Origin: Paracyclopina nana
Lineage: Eukaryota > Arthropoda > Copepoda > Cyclopoida > Cyclopettidae
NCBI GenBank assembly: GCA_019096065.1
Contig: JAGUCH010000008.1
Coordinates: forward strand, 5,523,001-5,587,000
Length of the DNA: 64,000 nucleotides
Reading direction: 5' to 3'
Shown: positions 1 through 11,332 of the stretch, in pieces
How positions within the stretch are numbered: the first letter of the stretch is position 1
Layout: each line of letters starts with the position of its first letter
Program-made: the position numbers and the translations under genes
The notes under the pieces: generated by a model
The model's database searches: none
The model's input: only the letters and a program-made list of their open reading frames with translations
What the model was told of the DNA's origin: nothing

Positions 1-253
1 GCTCCTCTTCGAGCTTCTTGAAGCGCGGATCACCTCCAGATTTAACCTGTTTCTCCACCTGAGCGATGAACTTTTGCGTTTTGGCTCCTTTCTTGTTTTT
101 CAAGCCGAAAGTTTTGTCCTACATTTAAAAATAGAGTCATTTTTGACACTTGACTCGGCTCACGTCTTATCTCACCTCTATGACCTTTTCTTTCTTTTTG
201 AGCTCGGTCTTTTTACTGGGGCCTTTATCGGCGGCGGGCTTTTTCGGCGGCAT
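1..253 (-). CDS. ZC3H15: ZC3H15 (DFRP1) homologue, 5' end only
   Basis: First two coding exons of a ZC3H15/DFRP1-type protein, the CCCH zinc-finger partner that stabilises the translation-associated GTPase DRG1. Exon 1 is 253..176 (26 codons, starting MPPKKPAADKGPSKKTELKK), followed by a 57-bp intron 175..119 (GTGAGA...TAG) in phase 0, then exon 2 from 118 to the window edge. Exon 2 begins DKTFGLKNKKGAKTQKF, the N-terminal signature of this family, and continues with a Lys/Glu-rich stretch. The zinc fingers and the DRG-binding part lie outside the window. The ATG is the first one of the exon and matches the MPPKK start usual in this family. Identification is strong from the signature; completeness cannot be judged. 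Confidence 0.9.
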
Positions 254-2002
254 TTTTTCAGAAAAATTGAAAAAAAAATGAACGAAATTCGTCAGAAATT
301 CTGAGACGGCAACCAAACGTGGCTAGGGCGAGTGGCGGAAAAAGTTAACGGTTACCTTGGTTTTTACTCATTTAATAAGTCAAAAAAGTTTCAAAAATGC
401 CGAACACGATTATTAATTAGCAGTTGTTGGACAAAGCTTAATATCTGGTAGCTCTGCTAACGCAAAACGTAAACACCAACTTTTCGCGGAAATTTTTAGG
501 AAACAGTCACGCAATATGTCAATTTTGATAAGATTTCAAGTGACATTTTTAATCTCAAGAACGCTCATGATGGTTAAGCGAGCGGTATAGAAATGCAAAT
601 CATAACAATAACATTTGCTACGCAGCTTCCTTTCGGCCGTCACGGGCAAAACTTACAATGAAACGGACATTGTGACATCGCTACCAGATAAAGATAGTTT
701 CTTAATCGTACATCTAAAAAAGGCTGCTTTTACTAATTTCTGGCGAATTGCAAGTTACGTTGCTCAGGGCACATTGGTTTGACGCTTGCTTTTTTTTTTT
801 TTTGTATTTGAGTCAGCCTATAAGGCATAGAACGAAACAACCCCCGCCTTACACTTTTTAGCAAAGTGTATTGATTTTTATATGTTGGCAATTCTTTTAT
901 TGAAACAATAATCATTATTTAAATTGTTTTTAAGATGAGATATGTCGAAAATTTGGTATTGTTTTACTCAGTTAGCTCATACATGATGCTCATAAGTTTT
1001 TTTTTGCCTCAAATTAAGTAAAACGATTTTAAAACAAATTGGTGGTCAGCTTCCGTTTACCAGTAAATGTTTCCCGCATTTGATCGCAAGTAGGCGTTGT
1101 ATTGTTATGATTTGCCTTTCTATTGCTGCAATCATTGCTTAAAGCTGAGACCTTATCAAGCCTCTTCTAATAATGCTTTCTTCGCCATTTGACCCATGGT
1201 CAATAATATAGAAAGCTATATAAATTAATTAAATGTTTCCACCCTGTTAGGGATCCTCAACTGTTCACGCAAACGGCTCTTTGTCGATACTGTAACGGAT
1301 TATTTATTTGTTCCAATCTTACCAAAACGGCATGGTTTCTCTATCATTTTTGATAAAAGCTACGGGCCTATTATAATTGGTTAAATGCAACGTAAATAAT
1401 TTGATATTGCTACCATTAATTGCTTTGTGGGAGATAATAAAGGAAAACATTCTTATAAGTTAAAGTCCTCTTGTAATCAATGCACAATTTTATTCCCTCG
1501 CTCACAGCGCCATCTAACGAGCGCGTGTTCTATCGTAAAGATAGAGCTAATTTTTTGGCTGAATCAAGGCTGTTAGTATAGTTTCGAAATAAATTTTGTA
1601 CTCTGTTATCAGAGTTAGATGCCTTGCAAATGAATGCATGAAATGAGCAAATATCATGCGCAGATAAGCCTTTATACGCGTAAGCACATCATTTTAATGA
1701 GGCTTCAACAAAGGCTGACATCTAAAAGTCATCTGTCAAAACTTCATTGATGATGTTGAAAGTAACCTTATAGAAGTAACTTAATAAAGAATCACAATTC
1801 GATTCCAATTTATGAAAATATTGCAAGAATATTGATTATCTACAGTTCGGCCGCAGCAAGTTTGATATATCTGAAATTCGCTTAAATTGGCAGAAGCTAC
1901 GATTTTTCGAAATCGTTTAAAGGAAGTCGATGATGGCAAAGATAAGAAGCATTGAAATTTGCCCTTAGCGCGGAAACAAGTTTTAGTAAGCTGCTCTACA
2001 AA
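254..2002. other. Non-coding stretch between ZC3H15 and NIPSNAP
   Basis: About 1.75 kb between two divergent starts. I see no credible exon: short frames here have no recognisable domain and unremarkable composition. It should contain both promoters. A partial CTCF-like motif (CGTTAGATGGCGCTG on the minus strand) lies at 1506-1520. Confidence 0.6.
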
Positions 2003-2979
2003 ATGGCTACGCTTCATTTCAAAGCATTGCTTGGCCATAATTGGAAATCTTTAAGAAAGCATAGCTTATCATACAAAAAAAGCTCCTTTTCCACGAGTTC
2101 CTCCATACACAAAATTTACGAATTGCGAACCTACAGCATCAAACCCGACTGCTTCAAGGCTTTCCTGGAGTTGACCCATGACAAGTTTCACATAAGGACA
2201 AGTTTCTCAGTTTTGCATGGATATTGGAGTGCAGAATTGGGCGGTCTGAACCAAGTGGTGCACATTTGGGAATATGGTATGTCTCATCAGAGAAATCATT
2301 TGCAATGTGAAATTTTTCATGCTAGATAACTATGAACACCGAGCAAAAGTGAGGGCAGCATTGGCCAGTAATCAGCAATGGATAAGTGACTATTTTGGCA
2401 AAATTTTGCCAATGTTGGCTGGTCAGACAAATGTTGGACTGCTGAGCATGCATAATGGGTCAAAACCTGACATAATCCATCCAGAAGGCCAAGGTACTAA
2501 ACTCACTTTTTTCCTGGGGATTTTTTCCCATTATTTTAATTTTTTAAGGTGTTTACGAGCTTTGGTCGATGAAGTCGCATAATTTCGTCAATCGAGGGTT
2601 GAAACGCGTGAAGAATTCCATCGAAGAGATGCAAACCGACAGATCTATTTTGTGCGGATCGTTCAAGACTACTTTTGGCCCTCTTGGTCAAACTTTCTTT
2701 CTGTGGAGGCATTCGAGCTTTGATGAAGCCAATTTAACCAGATCCATTTGGCTCTCAAAGGAAGGTACAACCATTTCTGTACTTTCTAATGTGACAACGT
2801 GGAATGTGCTAGTGTTTTTTTTTCATATAAATATCTCGGGATTTCTCGTACTTAGGCTCTTTCTTTTAAGTGGCTGAACGGAAATTGATGTCTCTTCTGT
2901 TCTAGATACAAACCTTGAGGACGTGGGCGAATTTGAGGCCAAAGGTTTGATTCCGCTAAAAATATCTCCCATGAAATAG
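2003..2979 (+). CDS. NIPSNAP family protein, probably mitochondrial (NIPSNAP3-like)
   Basis: Four exons: 2003..2276, 2326..2493, 2549..2764, 2906..2979 (732 nt, 243 aa); introns of 49, 55 and 141 bp, all GT-AG, and the frame closes exactly. The start gives MATLHFKALLGHNWKSLRKH, a basic, Ser-rich leader typical of mitochondrial import; an in-frame ATG at 1952 would add 17 residues. The mature part has the NIPSNAP pattern: IYELRTYSIKPDCFKAF near residue 40, then HIWEYDNYEHRAKVR, and a second half-domain starting GVYELWSMKSHNF. The two halves are the dimeric ferredoxin-like repeats of the family, and the length is close to NIPSNAP3 (about 247 aa). NIPSNAP proteins act at mitochondria and are linked to mitophagy signalling; the exact role here is unknown. 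A polyadenylation hexamer follows at 2996. Confidence 0.92.
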
Positions 2980-2995
2980 TCCAGAAGTTGAGAAT

Positions 2996-3001
2996 AATAA
3001 A
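2996..3001 (+). terminator. Polyadenylation signal of the NIPSNAP gene
   Basis: AATAAA hexamer 17 nt after the NIPSNAP stop codon, in a short A-rich run. Confidence 0.55.
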
Positions 3002-3807
3002 AAAGGCTTTTTCTGCTTTCACACATCGTCTTTGCTTTCACAAGCAAGGCATATTTAAAAATCAATTCGGTTAATGAAAGGAAGCTTTCTTACGTAAGTA
3101 AACGTGCGCGAGTAGTAATTGAAATAATGTACTCTCCGCCAGGAGTAATCCAAGGCATGTATATAACTTAAGTGTATTCGTACCCTATTCAAGCCTCTGA
3201 GAGCAAAACAGCGAGTATCTCCGCTTACGGAAAATAACCTTTTAGCCTTTGCTTTGCATGTGGTAAATTGAGAGGAAAAAAAGAAACACTGTCTGCTCAT
3301 TTTTACTTAGCCTTAATTTTCCTTAGTTTTTTAAACCAAGCTTAGAATAAGGGAGTGCAATTTCGATTAGACAAATCATTTGGTGGCGAAATGCAGTTGA
3401 AGTTGACACAAGATGGTGTGTTCAACTTTGGCTAGGAGCGCAAAAAATTAAAACTGATTAAAGCGTGATAAGAAAAAGCTGACGTCACTGTAAATTGCTC
3501 GAGGTTATAATCTTTTGATTTGGGTTCACATCTTTGCATAATGAAATTCTTGAGAATTTAAACTTGTTAAGGGAGGCTTAACTTTTTTCATTAGCGAGGA
3601 AAAAAGGCCACTGAATGCTACAAAGCGCAGCCTCGAATGTTAACTTTTCATTGGCAATGCCGAATTGAAGTGTCATCATCGTTAACGTTTGCTCATGCTT
3701 AAAATGGTGTGTACTTATTGCAAAGCACAAAAAGTTTGCCAAAAGTGATATCAATTTGACAGCCAGTTTTATCCGCCACAAAACACTACAGTTAATTGAA
3801 CCCAAAA

Positions 3808-4080
3808 GCCTTAGTGGAACTTAGTTGCGGTATTTTAGCACAGAGTGGCGCTTCAGTCGCTCATCGGGGCAGTCCGAAAAAAATGCTCTAAAACTCGGTT
3901 TACACTTAGCTGAAAATGGCAAGCTCCCTTCAATGCGTCGAAATATCATCAAGTTTGCCTCAAAAGTCCATTAAAACCCACTGAAACCCTTGAATTACGA
4001 AAATAATCTGCCCCGATGGAGCTCCCAGCGCCATCTCGCGTAGGAATTATCCCTACTCAAAACTGTTGTTCCACTAAGGC
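3808..4080. mobile_element. Foldback/MITE-like element with 13-bp terminal inverted repeats
   Basis: A perfect 13-bp inverted pair bounds 273 bp: GCCTTAGTGGAAC at 3808-3820 and GTTCCACTAAGGC at 4068-4080. Internal segments also pair (CATCGGGGCAG on the left matches the complement of the right arm). No coding capacity and no clear target-site duplication. It looks like a non-autonomous DNA transposon remnant; the class is unknown. Confidence 0.5.
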
Positions 4081-6224
4081 TATTCGTTCAAATATCTATG
4101 AGTCATGGAACTAATCTGGTTACTGAAGATGCTACATTTTGGACAAATGCCAAAATATGTAGCATATTTTTGAACTTTAAAGGCCTCTTTTGATATCCCT
4201 AAGTGCTTTCTATGCCTCCATTTTCCATGCCCAATATTTCTTCTGTTCACTTGGAAATATGAGTTTTGGCCAATATTGTCATTAAAAGTCACTTTTGAAA
4301 CCTGGCTTCCTCAGGCTGAAGGCGAAATATAAAGTCGAAAAGATGTACTCTTGAGGGTACTTTCTCAATGCACGGGTGTGCGTCTTAATGAGCCAATGAT
4401 ATAATTAAGCGCATCTCAAAATTGCCTTTGGCAGTACAAACCAAGTAAAATATGAGCTACCCTATGACGTAGATACTCGTGTCCCATTTCAACGAGAGCA
4501 ATAAATCAAAGACTACATTTGGCTTTCAATGCTCGTAAAGTAATTTGGTAAGCCAAAAAAATGACTGAATATGCCTTGGGAAATCAATAAGTGCTTTTAT
4601 AATTTTCTCGCTCAAATAATTAGTTTCCAAAAATAGTAGCTTTAATACAACAAAATAATCTTCACAAAAAGTGGGTACACAAATAATGATGACAAATCCG
4701 GCTTCCTTACGTTATGGAAGGCCTTCCAAAATGAAGGCCATGCATAAAATATAAGCTGGCATACACGCATGAAGGCATTACGAGCTAAAAGCTGCGAAGA
4801 GATGCAGTACACAAATGCATGTGAGTATTTATCCATGTAAGAAGTAACAGTTTTGATTAATTAAGTACCGTCTTATTTTCATTCAAACCGAATGCTTTCA
4901 CTTATCTTGTAATAATCAGCTCTAATAGTTTAATGAGTTGATGGTTTCGTTAAAAATGACTTTTTCAAACTTTTCCATTTCAGTACCTTCAGTCACATAT
5001 CTAGCACAATCTGAAGAGCTAACATTGAGTGGGCGGGTTGTACTATTAAAGATTATAGTAAGTACTTATGCTCCCTCTTTTAGTCATTGCTCTCTGAGCA
5101 ATAAAAGTGTACTTTTGATGAGCCCTCGCAGCTCGTGCAGGCGCGGAAGAGCAGCGTTTCCAGATGTGTACACTGGATCTGGTAACGTTGCTGTCCTTAT
5201 GCTCTTGCAGAGTTTTTACTCTCTTTTACTTCGACGATAGAAGCACGTATAGCTTGCTTTTTGTATTTGTGAAGTGGCGAGCGAGGAAGTACTTATACTA
5301 CGGCTACAGTATTCCTTGCTGATCCAATCAGTCAGCACACATCAATTATTGCAAATAAAGTTCACAGTGTTAAATAACGCCTTTTGGCCACACCAAGCGA
5401 AAAAAACTAGAGGAACCCTTGCGTACATACCGAATTTCCAGATTAAAAAGAAGGTAAGTTCGTAAAATATTGATTTGCAAAAAAGGGTTGATCAGTTTTT
5501 TTAATGTTGCACGCGCGCTAATTGGATACATATGATATGGTACACGAAAAAAGGTTTAAAAAAACCGAGGCACCTGTTGATTTTTGCTTCAGCTAATTTT
5601 GACGTGTGTCCGTTCGGTCTAGAGTACGAACGCGATATTTACTGCTAAGAGAGCTTGCAACGAGAGCGAGCTACGAGAGAGAAGAACGAGAGTACAATTT
5701 GGGGGGATTATTTTACGACTTTCCACCAAAGACTACCACCAACTCAGTTCAAAGTGGAGCATATGGTTTGCAATTAATTTTGTCCGCTGATTTTGGGGTT
5801 GCGCTAGCTCGCCGCAAAGTAAGCCCCATATCGGTGCAAAGGTCATGTACTTGAAAAATACCAAGTTGCATACGTTTATCTACGTATTATAATGCCTATA
5901 GGCAGAAAAATTAATCTGCACACGTCTACGCACCGTACGTAATGTCAGATAGGGAAAATGAGGCTCTATAAGGAATTCCCTTCTGGCATTCATTTTTTCG
6001 CAATTGAGGCATGGGCGATGAAAGGAAATTTTTAGGAGGATGGGAAAATCCGAGCGGAAAAAGAAACGTTAATGCGATGCAAAATGTTGATGGCTTCTTT
6101 TCTCTGCGTGCACGTTTTTCTCGCGAAATGTCATAAATCAGGAATGACAACATCACACCAACTCGTCTGCAGGTTTCCTCGAACTATTCTGTAACAAACA
6201 TTTATACAACTGCATGTACTCTTA

Positions 6225-6460
6225 TTTTTCCATTATCAAAACAAATCGGACAATTCCATTGCTCGAAAAGTACACTACAATGTCAAAACATTGCAGAAGC
6301 TTTTTAAATATGAAATAATTTTCCATGATCAATATAAATCGAAAAGTGCACGTCTTTGTCAACATTTTGTTCAGGCTTTTTTAAAATCAGAAATAATTTT
6401 CCATTATCAATACAAATCGGACAATTCCATAGCTTGAAAAGTACACGACAACGTCAATGT
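6225..6460. repeat. Three diverged tandem repeats (about 78-94 bp units)
   Basis: Units begin near 6225, 6319 and 6397, each starting TTTTCCATKATCAA and continuing with ATAAATCG/ACAAATCG and a GAAAAGT.CAC segment. The middle copy lacks about 16 bp (the GACAATTCCATTGCT part). Decayed local duplication of unknown origin. Confidence 0.65.
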
Positions 6461-7294
6461 ATATAGCTTTACTTTTTCAATAAAAAGCGTGTAATCGACC
6501 AGGCTTACATTCGCATGTGCCAAAATAAAACTCATTTCGTAAGTACACTTTAGTTACGTACTTTCATCGTCCCATTAAAGCCTTGGCATTGCTCGATTTG
6601 GAAATTTCCAGCACCCGCTACATAAGCTATGTTAAAGCCTGTTGGCTTCACAAATTGACACAGCATAAAATTCACATCGATGAGCAAATGTCATGCCCCT
6701 AACTTATCTGTGCAAAAAGCAAAAATGCATTACAACGGCGTTTTCGCAAAAAGACGTGGCCAAGTTTAAAGCACATAACCAAGTACGAATGTACTCAACT
6801 TGGTTCTATAAAACGTGGAACGCATGCGCGTCTCAAACTCGCTTCGTTGCATTTTTGCCTACGCCTCAATACAAAGAGGATGTTTCAGGCAGCAGAAGCA
6901 GCAAGATTTCCGTCTTGTTTCTCCACTTGTACTTCGTTTTTCAAGCATGGCCCTGCTTGCGCAGAGTACATTTCGCCCCATAGCCCTGCTTTATAGGACT
7001 GCCCTGCTTACACAGCCGTGCCGGTAAAGGCCGCATCACTGTGGGAATAATAGCCACAAAAAACCGTTTCTGAGCAAAAGTAATAATTTTAACAAAACAA
7101 TGATTAGGTAAAAAGACTGTTACAATGTGGCATTAGGTTTTTTGCAAGATTTTCGCCCCATCGTGGGCTGACAAGGCACAGCAGCAGTCTTAGTCACTTT
7201 GCCGTACTTTGCTCCAAGATATAGGCCTGCAAAGGCCGAAAAAGTGCGAAAAAGGCCGCCGTTTTTGGGAGGTCTGTCCCTGGCGGTGGCGCGG

Positions 7295-7877
7295 GTAAGT
7301 TAGGTTAGATCTATCACTTAGCTCCTCAACTTTATCGCGGCTTTCCTTTTTTCTTTAATTGGAAAACATATTTCATCTCAGAGAGGCTCCTCAGCCTTCA
7401 CAAACCACGCAAACTGTAGAGAGGAGTAGTAAACGTGAATCAGTCCGTCGCAGAGCCATCTACCGGTAACACCATGCTACCAGCTGGCTGCTTTCGGTCT
7501 CCAGTGAATAAATTGTAATTTTACTTTTCCACTTACGTAACTTCAGCAGTAACATGTAGGGTTCAAGGACGAGTTTTGCGCAGCACTCTATACTGCTGTA
7601 GTCGGACAAATATAGGAAGAAAAGCCGCTTTAGTATGGAGCTGTCACGACAGCTGACGTGAAAAAAATCATCCAGTATCTACAATCTTTTCCAGGGTTGC
7701 CACTCAGTTAAAAGAGGGTTAGAATCATGGGGTCGCGCCAGGTAAAGAAGGTAGAAAAACATGAGGGTTATTGGCCTTAGATTTCTCAGCACGCTTGACT
7801 GCGAGTAGTGTCAACAAAGGTGGCGGCAGCGCAACCTGTCTCGCCCGTACTTGATTTGTTTTCCTCTCACCTTTCAG
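7295..7877 (+). other. Probable 5'-UTR intron of the nuclear receptor
   Basis: A strong acceptor (pyrimidine run then CTTTCAG) ends at 7877, just 13 nt before the receptor ATG, so the first coding exon must have an upstream non-coding exon. The best nearby donor is GCGG/GTAAGT at 7295. The pairing is an inference; a more distant donor is possible. Confidence 0.45.
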
Positions 7878-7890
7878 CTGCAGACTACCC

Positions 7891-10512
7891 ATGAACTACT
7901 ACTTTTCATCCGGATTGATCACCAATTTGCCACCTGATCATGGTGATGATTTGGACTCGGCCTCAGCCTCTGGTTCGGGCATGCTCGCGGGATCGTCAAG
8001 CGACTCAGTGTCATCCTCGGGCAGCCTCAATGGGGGCGGTAGCTTAGACAAGAAAAGGGCTAACAACAATCCTCTGATCTCAGATACTGAGAAGTGTCGG
8101 GTTTGTGGGGAGGCCGCGGCCAGGCACATTCACTACGGCGCCATAACCTGTTTCAGCTGTCGGGCCTTTTTCCGAAGGTCGATTCAGAACCGCAGCACAA
8201 AACAGTACACATGTCGCAAGGGCAACAACTGTGTCATCAACCTGAAGACGAGGAAAAATTGTCAGAAGTGCAGGTTTGACAAGTGCGTTGAAGCGGGCAT
8301 GAAGGAGTCTTGGGTATTGTCCGAAGAAGAACGTTTCCGAAGGTATAAACTTTTGCTATGTTGATCCCCCAATAATGTTTAGTTTCTACGGTGTGTGCAC
8401 AGATCGATGGTCTAAGCTTTTGTTTTATTGGCCCCATATGTGAATTCAGATATTATATTGATTTCCATTCTCTCAAATTCTCATGTTTTTGGTCCACTTT
8501 TCACAACAAGGCTACTATACGAAATACTTCACACTTTTTGGCACGTGCCTGACATCTGAGGAGTGTTTTTCATAAAGGATGGAAAACAAGTTTAGGAGAA
8601 ATATAGCCTTAACTTTTTCCATCCATAAACCTGCAACTACTGCTACTATTATTGCCTTATTACAAAATTAGCTAGGATCTATCTGTATGAGTTGGTTTTT
8701 TATGATGATTAATTTTTAGGTTCCGCAAGCATCGTGAGAAAATGCAGAAGAGGAAACGAGATGAGGAGGATGACCATCTTCTTCAGCAACAGGTTAATTC
8801 GCCTGAATTTCAGCTGCCAAGCAGCATCAAGCGTCGGATCTCTGAGGAAATGGCCTCGGCCTCGTCTGCCTCAATGGCCGCGGCCCCAACTGAGCCCATG
8901 GACCTAAGCCACCATCAAGAGGCCAATACGTGTCTTGTGGAGAGGCCAGCTTGGCCTTCATCCATGCATGGCCTCAATGTAGCGGCCATATCCTCGCATC
9001 CCCTCTTGATGGGCAGCCTCAACAACCCCAGTGGAATCCAATCGACCCCGCGAAGATTTGAGCCAATGACCATGACCTTTCCGGCCTCAGCTTCTTCAAC
9101 GAACTCCACAGCCATGGTCCCACTTGGCTCAACTTGGCACCAGCCCCAAAAACTCAAGGCTGAAATCAAGGACAGTGACGATGAAGAAGTGGAGGAGATC
9201 AATGCCAATGCCAATACTAGTAATGAGGAAGTCGATTCTAAAGTTGACACTCCGGACATCAATCAAAGAATAACCGGAATTTCCCGCGATGAGGTAACCC
9301 TTTTTGCCCTTATGTTTTTTCGAGAGTACACATGCCTTCATAGTATATAACTATCTGACGAAGTTAGTAAGGAGCCGGTCTTGAGAGCAACTTTTGAAGT
9401 ACACAGCCTTGAAAGGAAGGCCAGCAGCGCTGAGCTGCAGAGAGAAAGGCCTTTCCATCTTCAACAACCCAATATTACGTCGGTGAGAGCAGCCCTAAAA
9501 ATCTGCTCTCGCTTCAAGGCGGAAGCGTCAACAAAAAGCTGTACTGCAAAACTGGCTCTTCATGTTTCAGAGCTGCACGAAGCCTAATTAAGGCCTTCAT
9601 TAAATATGAGAAAATAGCAATTATATTGTACATTTGCATAAAATGGATGCAATATGTGAATTTAGGTCACTGAGTTAAGTTTTTGAATTTTTTTAGGTGG
9701 AAACAATTCAAAGGATAGCTTACCTGCATGACAGGTGCTACAAGTCAGTGAACTTTGGTGAAGATCTCATCAAGGAGATGCTCTTCTCATCCGTCTGTGG
9801 CATCCCTTTGTCAGCCCAGTCCACCATGACTGCCTACAGGCTCATGATCAGCCGGGTGCACAAGGTGGCCTCTGGATTCGACCCTTTCGCGAGGCTGTCC
9901 GAACGGACCCAGAGGACACTCTTGCGCCACAACGCGGACCTCGTGGTCAGCCTAAGAGGAGCCATTTTCTTCGAATCCAGAAAGCAAGGCTTGGACCAGA
10001 TTGTCATCACCTTGGGCGTCAATGATTGTGAATTCGCGAGGAGGATCATCCGGGATGCCAAGCAACAGAGGATCAACAAGATTGACTACACGGCCATGAA
10101 CTCCTTGCAGAAGATCGACCGTAACAATCCGGATGAGCAGAGGTACCACAAGCTTCTGGATCGGGTGGGATCCACCATCACCTTTGACACAAATCTGTCA
10201 AAGCTGCTGACTTACGTGCTGCTTTTCATGTCTGATTTCCCCTCTGAGGATGTGGAGGCCGAAATGGGGGCCATTTCAAGCACCCAGGAGACCATGATCA
10301 CCATGCTCCAGAGGTACATTTACGCCACCTATCCAAAGGAGTTGGCAGTGATCCTCTTCTCCAGAGTGGTCTCCTGCATTGGCTATCTCCAAGACTTGAC
10401 CTGGATCAAGAAGAAGCGCGAACTGGCCACCAATACGAGCGTGCTTCTGGAAGAAGACAAGATCCTCACGGAGGCCAACAAACCCAAGGCTGCTACAGTC
10501 CTCCCGGAGTAG
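7891..10512 (+). CDS. Nuclear receptor with divergent P-box (NR1-like, HR96/HR97-type?)
   Basis: Three coding exons, 7891..8342, 8720..9293 and 9697..10512 (1842 nt, 613 aa), with introns of 377 and 403 bp and no stop across the joints. Residues 1-65 are Ser/Gly/Ala-rich. The DNA-binding domain spans about 69-135: first zinc module CRVC...CFSC, P-box region CFSCRAFFRR, second module C-x5-C-x9-C-x2-C (CRKGNNC...CQKC) followed by RFDKCVEAGMKESWVL. A basic region (RKHREKMQKRKRDEEDD) and a long acidic/Ser-rich hinge follow; the ligand-binding domain starts near 343 and has the helix-3 to helix-5 pattern FDPFARLSERTQRTLL. I see no canonical AF-2 helix (LLxEIF-like) at the C-terminus. The receptor should be a ligand-regulated or orphan transcription factor in the nucleus. 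Subfamily is uncertain: the P-box excludes the EGCKG and EGCKS classes. Confidence 0.9.
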
Positions 10513-10712
10513 ACATATGATGTGTGCGATAGGCTATTTAGGTGTTAACTACTTGTCCTCGCGATCACTGTGTACTATCTGTTATATACTATGCGGTATA
10601 CTATTTCCAATACCATACATTGGTGTGACGCGCAACTATATGAAATAATTGCGTGCGAGTAACAAATTGAGTGTGATCCAATCAGAGTTTAATATATATC
10701 AAAGAAAACAAA

Positions 10713-10718
10713 AATAAA
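10713..10718 (+). terminator. Polyadenylation signal of the nuclear receptor gene
   Basis: AATAAA about 200 nt after the stop codon, the first hexamer in the 3' region. Confidence 0.5.
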
Positions 10719-11175
10719 CAGCTTATGATCTATATATTAAAAAATGCAGGATTATTTTCTGATAATTAAGCGGATCATGTGAGAGCGCCAGCTTTCGGAG
10801 CTCTTAAGACAATCATTTTTAGAGGTTTTTTTTCTTATCAACTTATTTAACCTACGCATAGCTGAAAGGCAGCATGGACATTAGTCATCCAACCCACACA
10901 CGTGATTTGGAGGGGGCCTCATTCTCCCAAATGGAAATCGGATCAACTCTTATCATTACAGCTCTCTGTATTTGTCTTTCAACGTTATAGTAACATAAGG
11001 GTCCAATACTGATGATGACAAAGCAGAAGTGTACATACATTATGTCAGGGGTGATGTACACAGCTAGCAGGCTGGAATTGAGCAGAAAGTGCAAAAAGAA
11101 AGATCCTCAAGGCATGACTGAAACATGTCCATCTGGGGACATGTGGACTTATTTCAGCAGCATTGGAAGCTTCTT
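10719..11175. other. Short intergenic stretch between convergent genes
   Basis: About 460 bp between the polyadenylation signals of the receptor (+) and the spectrin-repeat gene (-). The short frames seen here look like chance and have no recognisable motif. Confidence 0.55.
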
Positions 11176-11181
11176 TTTATT
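11176..11181 (-). terminator. Polyadenylation signal of the spectrin-repeat gene
   Basis: AATAAA on the minus strand about 150 nt after the stop codon at 11333. Confidence 0.45.
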
Positions 11182-11332
11182 TCACTTTGCAGCACATGGT
11201 AGAAATGGTATCTCTTCAGTCACAGTAAAACATAATATAGCAAGTCAGCTCAATTCAGATTGCTACCTGCTCTCCAGATGAATAAAGCTAGTAATATTAT
11301 TTGCCAACAATGCATTGATATTGAGAGGAAGC

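Larger units (their letters stand above)
3002..7290. other. Non-coding stretch upstream of the nuclear receptor
   Basis: About 4.3 kb without a recognisable coding exon. It contains a perfect CRE palindrome TGACGTCA at 3480-3487, an inverted-repeat element (3808-4080) and a diverged tandem repeat (6225-6460). Part of the 3' end may be 5'-UTR exon(s) of the nuclear receptor, judging from the donor at 7295. Confidence 0.5.

Noticed and set aside
5606-5854. 82-codon plus-strand frame upstream of the nuclear receptor
   Set aside because: Arg/Ser-rich with no recognisable motif; could at most be part of a leader exon.
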